From NCBI RefSeq assembly GCF_004358345.1, contig NZ_CP037952.1, forward strand, positions 3,720,001 through 3,784,000: DNA of 64,000 bases. The letters are read 5' to 3'. Source of the DNA: Parashewanella spongiae. GTDB lineage: Bacteria; Pseudomonadota; Gammaproteobacteria; Enterobacterales; Shewanellaceae. A program made the translations under genes and the position numbers. Numbering within the stretch: the stretch's first letter is position 1; the number at the start of each line of letters is the position of its first letter. The notes beneath the pieces were generated by a model. The model was given only the letters and a program-made list of their open reading frames with translations, made no database searches and was not told where the DNA came from. Below, piece after piece: positions 35,450-44,778 of the stretch.

Positions 35450-35715
35450 GTAATTTAGGTAATCGAACACAACAACCAACTCAAGCAATTGTAAATAAAC
35501 ACTTTAATTTGATTTTTTAAACAATAAAAAGGGTAACATCAAGGGTAACTAATAGGTAATATGATTACCCTATAAAAAGTAATTTTCCTCCAAATTAAAT
35601 TATTTATAAATCAATGGGATTACTTTTTTGTTACCTATAATTACCTCTGAAAGGTAATCAAATTTATCATTAATTTTCAAAATGTTATATGTGAACTCGA
35701 TTAACCATTACCTTA
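35450..35715. repeat. Cluster of GGTAAT/ATTACC repeats
   Basis: About a dozen GGTAAT, GGTAAC or inverse ATTACC words in 265 bases, on both strands, in AT-rich non-coding DNA between the tRNA fragment and the next gene. Comparable in layout to the cluster at 34.6 kb but with a different core. Iteron-like in appearance. Confidence 0.4.
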
Positions 35716-35828
35716 TTACCTTGAGGGTCGATATATTTTGACGTAGGCAAATACTCAATGGAAACTGACAATACCTTAAAACTCTTTGTGCAATCACAAT
35801 TCAATCTTCATAGAAAGGCAACTTAAAT

Positions 35829-36353
35829 TCACCTAGGCTCTTTCCTGATAAACTCCAGAGCATTTGCTTTTCCTATTTCTACGTCTTCAATACGTAACTC
35901 TATAGTTGCTATGCAGTCACCAATTAAGCTTATTTTTACAGACATAACCTTTTCAAAAAATTGTAAGCCCCAAAAATCACTCTTACTTTTGAAGCTCCAA
36001 TCTAAAGTTGTATATTCAATTTCTGAAAGATATTTTTTAGAAAGTGGAGTTCCAAAGCTTTTTATTAAGTATGACTCAGTAACTCGTAATGGTAAGTTAA
36101 AGGCTGAATCCACTACATTTGAGAACTTACTGTAACCATCTACCGGCGCTTTTTGTATGTCATTTAAATAAACTCTTCTGTATCCTTGGTATTTAAAACG
36201 CTTCCAATCCCCTATTTTGGCGATATCACTACAAACAGGTTTGTAGTCCATAACACTTTTGCCGGGTTCGGGGCCAAATAGCACTTCAGCTTCTACCTGT
36301 GATGTGATAAGGGATAGATATAGAAACAAAGTTATTGTTTTGAAATTTTGCAC
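35829..36353 (-). CDS. Exported protein of unknown function
   Basis: 174 residues with a Sec signal peptide (TITLFLYLSLITSQVEA) and a mature domain that has two Cys (KPVCSDIA, GDCIATIEL). No lipobox; probably periplasmic. ATG 36353 has only a weak ribosome site (GTGCAAAAT context). No family recognised. It is monocistronic; the 36354-36480 gap separates it from another exported protein on the same strand. Confidence 0.55.
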   Translation of the reverse strand: MQNFKTITLFLYLSLITSQVEAEVLFGPEPGKSVMDYKPVCSDIAKIGDWKRFKYQGYRRVYLNDIQKAPVDGYSKFSNVVDSAFNLPLRVTESYLIKSFGTPLSKKYLSEIEYTTLDWSFKSKSDFWGLQFFEKVMSVKISLIGDCIATIELRIEDVEIGKANALEFIRKEPR

Positions 36354-36480
36354 GTTATGGTCAGCTCAAACTTAATTCAGTAGGTTATAGCAATGTTTTT
36401 TTGTATTGCTAACATCTTGCCTTATGTGCTTTTCGTTCGATAATCGATTTAATGAAAAGCAGTTAAAAGTAACATTAGTT

Positions 36481-37332
36481 TTAATTGAAGAAAGATTTCT
36501 GTACTTCTGAGGCTATAATAGGAAAAAGTGATTCCCGTTTATTTTCTGGCTGTTTTAGCCAGTTATCAATTAGTTTTTTGCTTGCCTCCATTCCCTTGAC
36601 TTTGTCGAAGTCAACAACCTTCAAATACTCATTAGTGTACAAATCTAAATTTCCATTCATGAAAGTTAGCAATGGATATTCTGAAAAAGATATCAAGTAC
36701 AAATCATCACTTAATTGGTAGACGCTCTCAATTCCTAAAGATGTCGCAGGAATGCTTGTTTTAGACAATCCATTCATTCGATTGCAATCACTATCTGAAA
36801 TATGTGCAGTATTTCGGTTTAAGAGAATTGATTTTTTTATACTTAAAGCCTTACCTTGCCTATCAAAGCGCACATAACCATCGAAGGGGGAAGAACATCG
36901 CCCCCCTATTCCTTTATAAAGTTTGTTTTGACCAATACGATAAAATCTTGAATAGTTTTCACCATAACTAGTTATCAAAGAAGATACATCTTTTAACTCA
37001 AGTGTTTTAATTTTTTTGAACACTCTTGTTGCCGAATCTAGTTGACCAGTATATGTTTCCTCTTCGACGACTTTCCTGTTTTCAATATCGTACAGTACTG
37101 CTTTTTTTATTTTATCTCCGAGATAAAATGCTGAAAGCAAGAAAAAATTTTCGTGATTTTTATATAGAAGGTAAGTGATATATTCGCCATTATAATCATC
37201 TGAATATAGAAATATTGGACTCTTTTTTAAGGAATCTGACTCTGTACTTTTCGAGTGGGCGAAAGGCACTAGAAATAGGCTTACAAGTACCGGAAAAATC
37301 AAAACCCAATTAGTAAATTTATCTATCTTCAT
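36481..37332 (-). CDS. Exported or membrane-anchored protein, unknown
   Basis: 283 residues from ATG 37332 (AGGAGTTTAGGGAT upstream; in-frame start at 37359 rejected). The signal segment NWVLIFPVLVSLFLVPFAHS precedes a polar domain with a beta-propeller-like rhythm (PIFLYSDDYNGEYITYLLYK, YRIGQNKLYKGIGG, YQLSDDLYLISFSE). One Cys pair (GRCSSP, SDCNRM). No family recognised. Confidence 0.55.
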   Translation of the reverse strand: MKIDKFTNWVLIFPVLVSLFLVPFAHSKSTESDSLKKSPIFLYSDDYNGEYITYLLYKNHENFFLLSAFYLGDKIKKAVLYDIENRKVVEEETYTGQLDSATRVFKKIKTLELKDVSSLITSYGENYSRFYRIGQNKLYKGIGGRCSSPFDGYVRFDRQGKALSIKKSILLNRNTAHISDSDCNRMNGLSKTSIPATSLGIESVYQLSDDLYLISFSEYPLLTFMNGNLDLYTNEYLKVVDFDKVKGMEASKKLIDNWLKQPENKRESLFPIIASEVQKSFFN

Positions 37333-37620
37333 ATCCCTAAACTCCTTCTCAGCTACCACATAGGGTACTTCCTACACTTTAAAGACGAAATTTAACAGAA
37401 CAGGTAACTATTGACTACGTTTAAATGACATCGTTTCTGTTCAATATTAATCTCTATCCTTTTTGATATTGTTATTTATTCTTCCTCAGTGACTTATTTA
37501 TCAATCATCACAACTCAAACGCCCGTTTAGCAATTTAAAACTCTTTCTTTTCTATGCCATTTACTCACCTATTCCTGTGTGCAATTGTTTCCACATCGCC
37601 ATTTAATAAACTGTTTCATG

Positions 37621-37700
37621 TTGCAAACCGTTGCATACCGTTGCAAAAGCAATTCTATTTTCTGTGAGTGGTTTACAACCTTTATCTGGCATGTGATTTT
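37621..37700 (+). promoter_or_regulatory. Promoter and triple 10-bp repeat of virB copy C
   Basis: Three direct 10-mers TTGCAAACCG, TTGCATACCG, TTGCAAAAGC (37621-37650) lie 21 bases ahead of a -35 TTTACA (37672-37677) embedded in TGTGAGTGGTTTACA. A weak -10 GATTTT follows at 37695-37700 after 17 bases. The 10-base period places the repeats on one face of the helix, as for an activator array. The start codon of virB2-C is 78 bases further on. Confidence 0.6.
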
Positions 37701-37777
37701 CTAAATACGTTCAATTTACTCGATGCTTTCAACGGATTTTAAGTGTCTTTCATTTAGCTCAATGTTTGGAGTACGAA

Positions 37778-38104
37778 ATGAAAGTGAACTCACTCATTTC
37801 AACTAAAACAGCAAGCACTCATGGCTTTCGGGCGCTTAGCGCCCATCTTTTTTTGCTGTTGTGTTTATGGCTGGTACCTGAACTGGCCTTTGCTAACCCG
37901 ATTACCGAAGGTGTTGATTGGGTTATGGATTTGCTGACCAATGGTATTGCTCGAAGTGCAGCAATTATTGGTATTGCCATCTTGGGTTATTTGGCGTGGT
38001 TTGGTCGTATTACTGGCGAAACTTGCGGTAAATACATTGCAGGTATTGTACTCGTCTTTGGCGGCACCACCATTGTCGACCTCATCATTTCAGCTGTGAA
38101 ATAG
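37778..38104 (+). CDS. virB2: VirB2-like T4SS pilin, copy C
   Basis: 108 residues from ATG 37778 (TTTGGAG seven bases upstream). The signal region LSAHLFLLLCLWLVPELAFA is followed by a mature pilin with two membrane segments (GIARSAAIIGIAILGYLAWF, YIAGIVLVFGGTTIVDLIIS). First gene of the complete virB operon; pilin polymerises into the conjugative pilus. Confidence 0.93.
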   Translation: MKVNSLISTKTASTHGFRALSAHLFLLLCLWLVPELAFANPITEGVDWVMDLLTNGIARSAAIIGIAILGYLAWFGRITGETCGKYIAGIVLVFGGTTIVDLIISAVK

Positions 38105-38115
38105 GAGCTGATGCT

Positions 38116-38448
38116 ATGCAATATCAAGATCCTTTATTTGTCGCCGTTACTCGCCCAGCGATGAAATGGGGCGTGACTTTAGACGGCTTAATTGTCGCAG
38201 CAGGTTTAGTCGCCATTTTGATGATTGCCACTAAAAATCCGTTCACCTTACTTCTGTATTTTCCAATCCATGTCGTGATGTACGGTTTGTGTTTGCGTGA
38301 TCCCCGCATTTTTAGACTGCAACATTTGTGGTTTATCACTAAAGCAAAATCCCTTGGCTGGCGTCACTTTGGTGTCGCAACCGCTTGCCCGGTTATCAAC
38401 ACTCGCAGCCCTCATTACGTTGCAGGCCGTTGGAAGATGACATCATGA
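38116..38448 (+). CDS. virB3: VirB3-like T4SS protein, copy C
   Basis: 110 residues; N-terminal DPLFVAVTRPAMKWGVTLDG is the VirB3 signature, followed by one or two membrane helices (LIVAAGLVAILMIATKNPFT, LLYFPIHVVMYGL). It sits in the inner membrane with VirB4. TAGGAGCTG ribosome site 11 bases after virB2; its stop overlaps the virB4 start (ATGA). Confidence 0.93.
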   Translation: MQYQDPLFVAVTRPAMKWGVTLDGLIVAAGLVAILMIATKNPFTLLLYFPIHVVMYGLCLRDPRIFRLQHLWFITKAKSLGWRHFGVATACPVINTRSPHYVAGRWKMTS

Positions 38449-40934
38449 GTGTCCATTCAATGCCAAAGCGTTTACCTAAGCAAAAACTCGCATCAAAACT
38501 ATGGCAACAAGAAAACCCTGTCGCTGATTTTATTCCTTATCAAACTTTGTGTGATTCACATACGGTTAAAACCCGTGATGGTGAACACCTGCAAGTCATT
38601 AAGCTGCAAGGTATTGCCCACGAAACCAAAGATGCTGAGCAAATCGAGTTATGGAAAGAGCAGCTTAATTTAATGCTACGAAATATTGCAGCGCCTAACG
38701 TTTGCTTATGGTCACACATTATTCGTCGTGAGTATAAAGCCTTTCCGGATGGTAACTTTGAGTGTGAATTTGATCGTAAACTCAACCAAAAGTATGCCGC
38801 TAAGGTGTGCCAAAGCCAGTTGTTTATTAATGAGCTGTATCTGACGGTGATTCACTCTGATGGTATTACTCAGCCATTAAGCCTGTTTAAGAAAACACCG
38901 ACACCAGAGCAATGTATTGCCCAGCAAATGAAAGCCATTCATGCACTCAATGAAGTGGTCAGTAGTGTTAAAGCATCGCTTGCTGAGTACCAACCTGAGT
39001 TGCTTGCTACCTATTTTAAAGACGGCCATTTTTATTCAGAGGTTTTGACCTTCTTAGATTTCTTGGTGAATGGAGAATGGCAGCAACGCATCTGCCCTAC
39101 CATCGATGTAGCTGATGCTTTGCCTCGGGTACGCCCGCTATTTGGTGTCAATACCTTCGCTCTTAAGGGCATGATTGACACTCAATACGGGGCTTGTTTG
39201 AGTATTGCTGAATATCCTGAACGTACTGAGGCGGGTTTATTAAATGCCCTACTCTCTGCACCTTTTGGCTTTATTCTCAGTCAGAGTTATCAGTTTTTAT
39301 CTAAGCCACTGGCGACTCAACTACTCATTCGTCAACAAAATCGATTAGTGACTACCGGTGATTTAGCGCAGTCACAAGTAGGCGCTATCTCGTTGGCCTT
39401 GGATGAACTGACGTCCAATCGCATCGTCTATGGCGAACATCATCTGGTACTCACCATTTTGGCCAAAAACACCAGCGATCTTAATCAGCATTTAGCCAGT
39501 GTAAAATCTCAAATGGCCGATTTATCGATCATCCCAACTCGTGAGAGCACTGGATTAGCTGCCGCTTATTGGTCACAACTGCCTGCTAACAGTAAATACC
39601 GACCTCGCCCAGCACCGATCTCTTCTCGCAACTTCGCAGGATTTTGCAGCTTTCATAATTACCCAACGGGACAGATTGATGGCAATCAATGGGGGGCAGC
39701 CGTCACCTTGTTCAAAACCGAATCGAGTGCGCCTTACTACTTTAACTTCCACGAAAGTCGCACCGAACACCAGTGCACCTTAACCAACCTAACTCATAAG
39801 GAGAACATAGAACGTGAAAATGGTATGAACGTCTCGCTCAAGGATGAGCATCACGCTTTGGGTAACACCTTAATTATTGGTGCATCTGGCTCAGGTAAAA
39901 CCGTATTACAGGGGTTTCTAATTTCGCAAAGTAAGAAGTTTACCCCGACACAAATCATCTTTGATAAAGATCGTGGTTTAGAAGTTTATGTTCGGGCTTG
40001 TCGTGGGTTATATCTGCCACTGCAATTGGGGCAAGCTACTGGACTAAACCCGTTTCATATTGACGATACGCCTGATAACCGCTTGTTCTTAACCTCATTG
40101 ATGAGCAAATTAGTCGGTGCTGAACTCACTCATCATCAGCAACAAGAAATCACCGATGCCGTTAGTGGCGTAATGGCATTAACTAAACCTTTGCGCCGTT
40201 TAAGCCGCTGTTTGGAATTCCTCGATCCCGTTGACAAAGATGGTTGTTATGCCCGGCTACAAAAATGGTGCAATGATGGCGAACTCGCATGGGTGCTCGA
40301 TAATCAGCTGGATGAACTGGATGTAACTCAGCAAACATTATTAGCATTTGATGTGTCTGAGTTTTTAGATCATCCCGAAGTCAGAACCCCAATCGTCATG
40401 TACCTGTTTCATCGTATTGAAAAGCTGATTGATGGTCGTAGGCTACAGATCATCATAGACGAGTTCTGGAAGTTGCTGCTCGATGAATATTTTGAAGATT
40501 TAGCCAACAACAAGCAAAAAGTCATTCGTAAACAAAACGGCATTATGGTATACGCCACTCAATCGGCTAAAGATGTGTTGAAATCACCAATCGCACATAC
40601 GCTGATTGAACAATGCGCCACCTTCATTTTTATGCCCAATCCCAAAGCCAAACGAGAAGATTACATTGATGGCTTCAACCTCACCGAACATGAATTTGAA
40701 ATCATTAAAACCAAGCTGCAACCTAGCTCACGCAAATTTCTTGTTAAACGAGGCCATGACAGCATAGTCACGGGTCTGGACTTACAGAATTTTGATGAAG
40801 AGTTGGCCGTCATTTCAGGTACTACCGACAAAGTGACTTTATTGCACCAGTTAGTCTCAGATGTCGGCAGCGATCCCAAAGACTGGCTGCCGCTGTACTT
40901 CAAAGCATTAAGCGATAAACGAGGTGAACAATGA
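38445..40934 (+). CDS. virB4: VirB4-like conjugation ATPase, copy C
   Basis: 829 residues from ATG 38445 (overlapping the virB3 stop). The N-terminal CagE/VirB4 domain includes RQQNRLVTTGDLAQ and KYRPRPAPISSRNFAGFCSF. Walker A GASGSGKT is at residues 479-486, and a Walker B-like LQIIIDEFWK lies near residue 670. VirB4 energises pilus assembly and substrate transfer at the inner membrane. Length and motifs are normal; this is the intact counterpart of the pseudogene at 31-32 kb. Confidence 0.95.
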   Translation: MSVHSMPKRLPKQKLASKLWQQENPVADFIPYQTLCDSHTVKTRDGEHLQVIKLQGIAHETKDAEQIELWKEQLNLMLRNIAAPNVCLWSHIIRREYKAFPDGNFECEFDRKLNQKYAAKVCQSQLFINELYLTVIHSDGITQPLSLFKKTPTPEQCIAQQMKAIHALNEVVSSVKASLAEYQPELLATYFKDGHFYSEVLTFLDFLVNGEWQQRICPTIDVADALPRVRPLFGVNTFALKGMIDTQYGACLSIAEYPERTEAGLLNALLSAPFGFILSQSYQFLSKPLATQLLIRQQNRLVTTGDLAQSQVGAISLALDELTSNRIVYGEHHLVLTILAKNTSDLNQHLASVKSQMADLSIIPTRESTGLAAAYWSQLPANSKYRPRPAPISSRNFAGFCSFHNYPTGQIDGNQWGAAVTLFKTESSAPYYFNFHESRTEHQCTLTNLTHKENIERENGMNVSLKDEHHALGNTLIIGASGSGKTVLQGFLISQSKKFTPTQIIFDKDRGLEVYVRACRGLYLPLQLGQATGLNPFHIDDTPDNRLFLTSLMSKLVGAELTHHQQQEITDAVSGVMALTKPLRRLSRCLEFLDPVDKDGCYARLQKWCNDGELAWVLDNQLDELDVTQQTLLAFDVSEFLDHPEVRTPIVMYLFHRIEKLIDGRRLQIIIDEFWKLLLDEYFEDLANNKQKVIRKQNGIMVYATQSAKDVLKSPIAHTLIEQCATFIFMPNPKAKREDYIDGFNLTEHEFEIIKTKLQPSSRKFLVKRGHDSIVTGLDLQNFDEELAVISGTTDKVTLLHQLVSDVGSDPKDWLPLYFKALSDKRGEQ

Positions 40935-41602
40935 AACGCTTTGTTCAAACCGTCATTGCCATATGCAGTCAACGGCAATCCAGCGCCTATTTCTTTGGTA
41001 CCTTGATGACTATGTTGCCTTTAACAGCGCAAGCCTTTCCTGTTATTGATGTCGCAAACCTACATCAAAACATCATTCAGGTGAAACATCTGCTTGAAGA
41101 AATCAACACCCTCAAACAACAGCTACAAACTGCAAAAGATCAATTACACAGCATCAACGGGATTCGGCATATGTCTGGTGCCATTGATTCGGTGTATGAC
41201 ATCAGCGTTAAAGTTGACCCAAATTTGTCTCTCAAACAACAAGGCTTACACAACAGCCAATGGCTTAACTTGGGTGGTGATGTAGCTGGACTGTATGACG
41301 ATGTTAATCGTTATCGAGGTCGCTGGTTTGGACAAACTCAAGTATCACTGCAACAAACTCAAACTCGATATCAACAGCTCATGCGCTTAATTCAGAAAAT
41401 TGATAATGCACCTCAACAAAAAGACATTGAAGACTTACAAGCTCGGATTGATGCCGAAGGCGTGATGATGGCCAACGAACAAGCCAAACTTCAATTACTT
41501 GAAGCACAAGCCAAGGCCAGTGACGCCCTAACTCAGCAACGCATTACCCAAATGGCCGTTGAATCTGGCGGGGAATTACACCCGATTCATGTGAACTATT
41601 AA
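40931..41602 (+). CDS. virB5: VirB5-like minor pilin
   Basis: 223 residues. A signal peptide ends near LTAQA (after GTLMTMLPLTAQAFP). The mature protein is a long helical bundle with coiled-coil stretches (NIIQVKHLLEEINTLKQQLQ). This is typical of VirB5/TrbJ family proteins that sit at the pilus tip. Starts inside the virB4 stop (ATGA). Confidence 0.85.
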   Translation: MKRFVQTVIAICSQRQSSAYFFGTLMTMLPLTAQAFPVIDVANLHQNIIQVKHLLEEINTLKQQLQTAKDQLHSINGIRHMSGAIDSVYDISVKVDPNLSLKQQGLHNSQWLNLGGDVAGLYDDVNRYRGRWFGQTQVSLQQTQTRYQQLMRLIQKIDNAPQQKDIEDLQARIDAEGVMMANEQAKLQLLEAQAKASDALTQQRITQMAVESGGELHPIHVNY

Positions 41603-41657
41603 CAACCTTTTACCTTAAAAAATCCAAGGACGGGTACAACATAAAGAGAACGTACCC

Positions 41658-41951
41658 ATGAAAGCACAACATTTATCTATTATTGCCATCGGCTCATTAG
41701 CCTTAACCGCTTGCTTTGATAGCAAACAAACTCAAGACAATACCACTGCTGCGCATACCGTTAATTGGTATCTGGCGCATAACAACCAGCTAGATGACAC
41801 CTTAAACCGTTGCAGTAATAATCCAGCCAAATATCGTAATCAGCCTGATTGCATAAATGCTCTGCAAGCGGCCAATCAACGCAGTGCAGGTGAATTACAC
41901 CCACTTCACATTGATGTCGACAAACTGCCTAAGCATCATGGCTGGAAATAG
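41658..41951 (+). CDS. eexN: EexN-like entry-exclusion lipoprotein
   Basis: 97 residues with lipobox LTAC (SIIAIGSLALTAC). The mature part VNWYLAHNNQLDDTLNRCSN and YRNQPDCINALQAANQRS fits the EexN family of small lipoproteins encoded between virB5 and virB6 in IncN/IncW-type systems. These prevent redundant transfer between donors. AGAGAACG upstream; well placed in the operon. Confidence 0.8.
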   Translation: MKAQHLSIIAIGSLALTACFDSKQTQDNTTAAHTVNWYLAHNNQLDDTLNRCSNNPAKYRNQPDCINALQAANQRSAGELHPLHIDVDKLPKHHGWK

Positions 41952-41980
41952 GTGCCCACGCCCTAAATGGAGAAATGATT

Positions 41981-43003
41981 ATGGCAGCTCAAAGTAATCT
42001 CTATCAAAGCATCTTTCACATGGTTGACCATGCGCTCAATAACTATGTGCAGCAAGGCTCTGTACGTTTGATTGATTTTTTGTTGCCGCTGTTCAGCAGT
42101 TTGATGATTATCTGGATTTCGATTTGGGGCTTCAGCCTGATGATGGGAAAAAGTGATGCGCCGTTGCAAGAAGGCTTTTTTCGTATTCTGCGTGTCGGCT
42201 TTATTTTAGCCTTGGGGCTGACGGCAAGCCGTTACAACCAAACTGTGGTCACGTTTTTAAGTGATACCCCGCAAACTCTCGCCTCAATAGTTACGGGCAG
42301 CTCAAGTCAAGATGCTGCTGCTTTATTAGATAGCTTGTTCAGCCAAATCTTTGCTCTTGCTGATACCTCATGGAAACAAGGCGGCATCATGAACGGCAAC
42401 TTTGGCATGTACTTTCTGGCCATTGCCGTGGTGCTAATAGGCAGCTGTCTCACCTTGTTAGTGGCTTTCTTTATTCTGCTCAGTAAAGTAATGGTTAGCA
42501 TTTTACTTGCAGTCGGCCCGGCATTTTTTGTGTTATTACTTTTTCAAGCGACCCAACGCTTCTTTGAAAGCTGGCTGGGCATGGTGCTCAACTTTGGTTT
42601 TGTGCTGTTGCTTGGTGTTGCTTCCGGTCAGTTAATGACAACTGTAGCCGCTGATTATCTACAACAAATTTCCAGCAATCACTCTACGGTTTCTACCCTT
42701 AGTGACAGCTCAATGCTTTGCGTTGTTTTGGGGCTTTGTATTTTAGTGATGAAACAAATCCCGGCCATGGCCGCAGCCCTTGGCGGTGGAGTAGCAATTG
42801 CAGCGAACGGCGCCATTGCTCACAGCCTGCATTCACTCAGACCAACAACACTCCGCAATCAATACCGTAACTTACGCCGAGATTTGAACTACACAGGCCA
42901 AGCCATCGGATTACCGTTAAAACCTGTCGGGGCTGGCTATCACGCTTATCAGCAACACTTTGGTGGCAATAGCATGTCACAGCGTAATGGAGGAACACCT
43001 TAA
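41981..43003 (+). CDS. virB6: VirB6-like polytopic T4SS channel protein
   Basis: 340 residues from ATG 41981 (GGAG at ideal spacing; ATG 41975 also in frame). Six or so membrane helices (LIDFLLPLFSSLMIIWISIW, ILRVGFILALGLTA, FLAIAVVLIGSCLTLLVAFF, ILLAVGPAFFVLLLF, MVLNFGFVLLLGVASG, MLCVVLGLCILVM). VirB6/TrbL proteins form part of the inner-membrane translocation channel. The TAATG overlap couples it to the next gene. Confidence 0.9.
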   Translation: MAAQSNLYQSIFHMVDHALNNYVQQGSVRLIDFLLPLFSSLMIIWISIWGFSLMMGKSDAPLQEGFFRILRVGFILALGLTASRYNQTVVTFLSDTPQTLASIVTGSSSQDAAALLDSLFSQIFALADTSWKQGGIMNGNFGMYFLAIAVVLIGSCLTLLVAFFILLSKVMVSILLAVGPAFFVLLLFQATQRFFESWLGMVLNFGFVLLLGVASGQLMTTVAADYLQQISSNHSTVSTLSDSSMLCVVLGLCILVMKQIPAMAAALGGGVAIAANGAIAHSLHSLRPTTLRNQYRNLRRDLNYTGQAIGLPLKPVGAGYHAYQQHFGGNSMSQRNGGTP

Positions 43004-43152
43004 TGAAGAAACTACTCAGCCTGAGTTTAATTTTATTGTTGTCCCATTGTGCCAGTGCGCCTAAGCCGCCTCACTGCAAAGACGATGGTAAAGGCTTGAA
43101 GCCAGTAAACACAACTCCGATAACGCTTACCGCTAAGGAGAAAAATGACTAA
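43003..43152 (+). CDS. virB7: VirB7-like small lipoprotein
   Basis: 49 residues: MKKLLSLSLILLLSHC followed by ASAPKPPHCKDDGKG. The lipobox LSHC (less usual His at -1) and a second Cys at residue 25 are compatible with VirB7, the outer-membrane lipoprotein that stabilises VirB9. Position between virB6 and virB8 supports the call. Start overlaps the virB6 stop (TAATG) and its end overlaps virB8. A GGAGGAA site precedes it. Confidence 0.75.
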   Translation: MKKLLSLSLILLLSHCASAPKPPHCKDDGKGLKPVNTTPITLTAKEKND

Positions 43153-43897
43153 TATGCTGCCTGACACACTCAACCTACCGCTTTCAGAGAAACAGTTTAC
43201 AAAGCAATATTTCAAAGAAGCCAGAGGTTGGGATGCCGAGCTAAGCACTCGTACTCAACGTTCTGAGCAACGAGCATGGCGTTGCTGCGCAATATTAACG
43301 CTCATTGCCGTGCTTCAAGGTATTGGTTTAGTGTGTTTACTGCCACTGAAATCCATCGAGCCATTTGTGATTCGAGTCGATAACAATACGGGCTTGGTGG
43401 ATGTCGTTTCAACATTATCTAGTCACGGTAAGGTCAAATTACACGCACAAGAGTTGATGGATAAATATTGGCTCACTCAATACTTACGTCATCGAGAAAG
43501 TTATCAGTGGGAAACACGCAGCTATGACCGCAACTTAGTTGGCGTGATGTCATCAGAGCCTGTGCAACTCAATTATTCGGTGTTCACTGCGCCTAGATCC
43601 AACCCAAAAGCACCAATAAACCTATACGGCCAGTCCGCTCAAGTGCGAGTGCATATCGAAGCCATCAGCTTTATCGGTAATGAAAAAGTGGCAGGAGAAC
43701 AACGTAAAACGGCATTAATACGTTACTCAAAACAAATCAAAAGACTTGGTGAGCAGCATCCTGCCAGTCATTGGGTTGCGACCATCACTTTTGTCTATCG
43801 TAACGCTCCAATGAAGCTTGAAGATCGACGTTTAAATCCGCTTGGGTTTCAAGTGCTGAGTTATCGTAATGATCAGGCAACGGGAGGTGGTGAATGA
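43145..43897 (+). CDS. virB8: VirB8-like inner-membrane assembly factor
   Basis: 250 residues. One membrane helix at residues about 42-62 (ILTLIAVLQGIGLVCLLPL) follows a cytosolic N-terminus. The periplasmic NTF2-like domain has the VirB8 hallmark (MDKYWLTQYLRHRESYQW, NLYGQSAQVRVHIEAISF, ATITFVYRNAPM). VirB8 nucleates assembly of the machine. AAGGAGAAAA precedes the start, and the start overlaps virB7. Confidence 0.93.
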   Translation: MTNMLPDTLNLPLSEKQFTKQYFKEARGWDAELSTRTQRSEQRAWRCCAILTLIAVLQGIGLVCLLPLKSIEPFVIRVDNNTGLVDVVSTLSSHGKVKLHAQELMDKYWLTQYLRHRESYQWETRSYDRNLVGVMSSEPVQLNYSVFTAPRSNPKAPINLYGQSAQVRVHIEAISFIGNEKVAGEQRKTALIRYSKQIKRLGEQHPASHWVATITFVYRNAPMKLEDRRLNPLGFQVLSYRNDQATGGGE

Positions 43898-44778
43898 AGC
43901 CATGTTTGATTTTATCTCTTTCGAAAACAAAAAGTCGCTGGATGCCCATTTTCATAGGCATGAAGATGTTATTCATATCTTTGAATGTTAATGCTCTCGA
44001 AACCCCACACACAGGAAATCTTGATAAACGAATACGTCACATTAACTACCAAGCTGAACAAGTGGTGAAGTTGGTCGGTCATTATGGCTTTGCGACTGAC
44101 ATTGCTTTTGCTCAAGGAGAGAGCATCAAACAAATTGCCATGGGTGACCGTGATGCGTGGTCAGTAACGCCAGTGGCCAATCACATCTTTATCAAACCGA
44201 AAGCACAGCAAGCTATCACCAATATGACAGTGCTCACCACGCTCAATAAAAGAAGTAGAGTTTATAACTTTGAGTTGTCAGCCCATTGGTCACAACACGG
44301 AGCGCATCCTTATCCCAACGATATGATGTTTGCGATTGATTTTCGTTATCCTGCAGATCAGCAACGAATCAACATCAAAGAGCAACGCCAGCAGCAACTC
44401 AAACAACAACTGAATGCTGTACAGTCTCCACAAATTCGGAATCAGAATTACTCCTACAAAGGTGATGACAGCATTAAACCCATTCACGCCTTTGATGATG
44501 GTCGTTTCACTTACCTGACGTTTAACCGTAAGCAGGATTTACCTGCGGTCTACATTATCAATTCTGATAACAGTGAAAGTTTGGTGAACTCTAACGTTAA
44601 TCCAAATTATCCAGATACCGTCATTATTCAACGAGTCGTTAAGCAGTTGGTTCTACGCCAAGGCAACGCTGTGGTGTGTTTGTTCAATCAAAACTTCGAT
44701 AAAGAAGTATCTGCCAACTACCAAACCAGCAATATTCCCAATGTATCTCGCAAGCTAAAAGGAGAGCATCATGAATAA
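43894..44778 (+). CDS. virB9: VirB9-like outer-membrane core protein
   Basis: 294 residues, ATGA overlap with virB8. A signal-like hydrophobic stretch (MKMLFISLNVNA) comes about 22 residues in, so an internal start is possible. The mature protein shows the VirB9 pattern (IRHINYQAEQVVKLVGHYGF, FDDGRFTYLTFNRKQDLPAV, VNPNYPDTVIIQRVVKQLVL). VirB9 forms the outer ring with VirB7 and VirB10. Confidence 0.93.
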   Translation: MKPCLILSLSKTKSRWMPIFIGMKMLFISLNVNALETPHTGNLDKRIRHINYQAEQVVKLVGHYGFATDIAFAQGESIKQIAMGDRDAWSVTPVANHIFIKPKAQQAITNMTVLTTLNKRSRVYNFELSAHWSQHGAHPYPNDMMFAIDFRYPADQQRINIKEQRQQQLKQQLNAVQSPQIRNQNYSYKGDDSIKPIHAFDDGRFTYLTFNRKQDLPAVYIINSDNSESLVNSNVNPNYPDTVIIQRVVKQLVLRQGNAVVCLFNQNFDKEVSANYQTSNIPNVSRKLKGEHHE

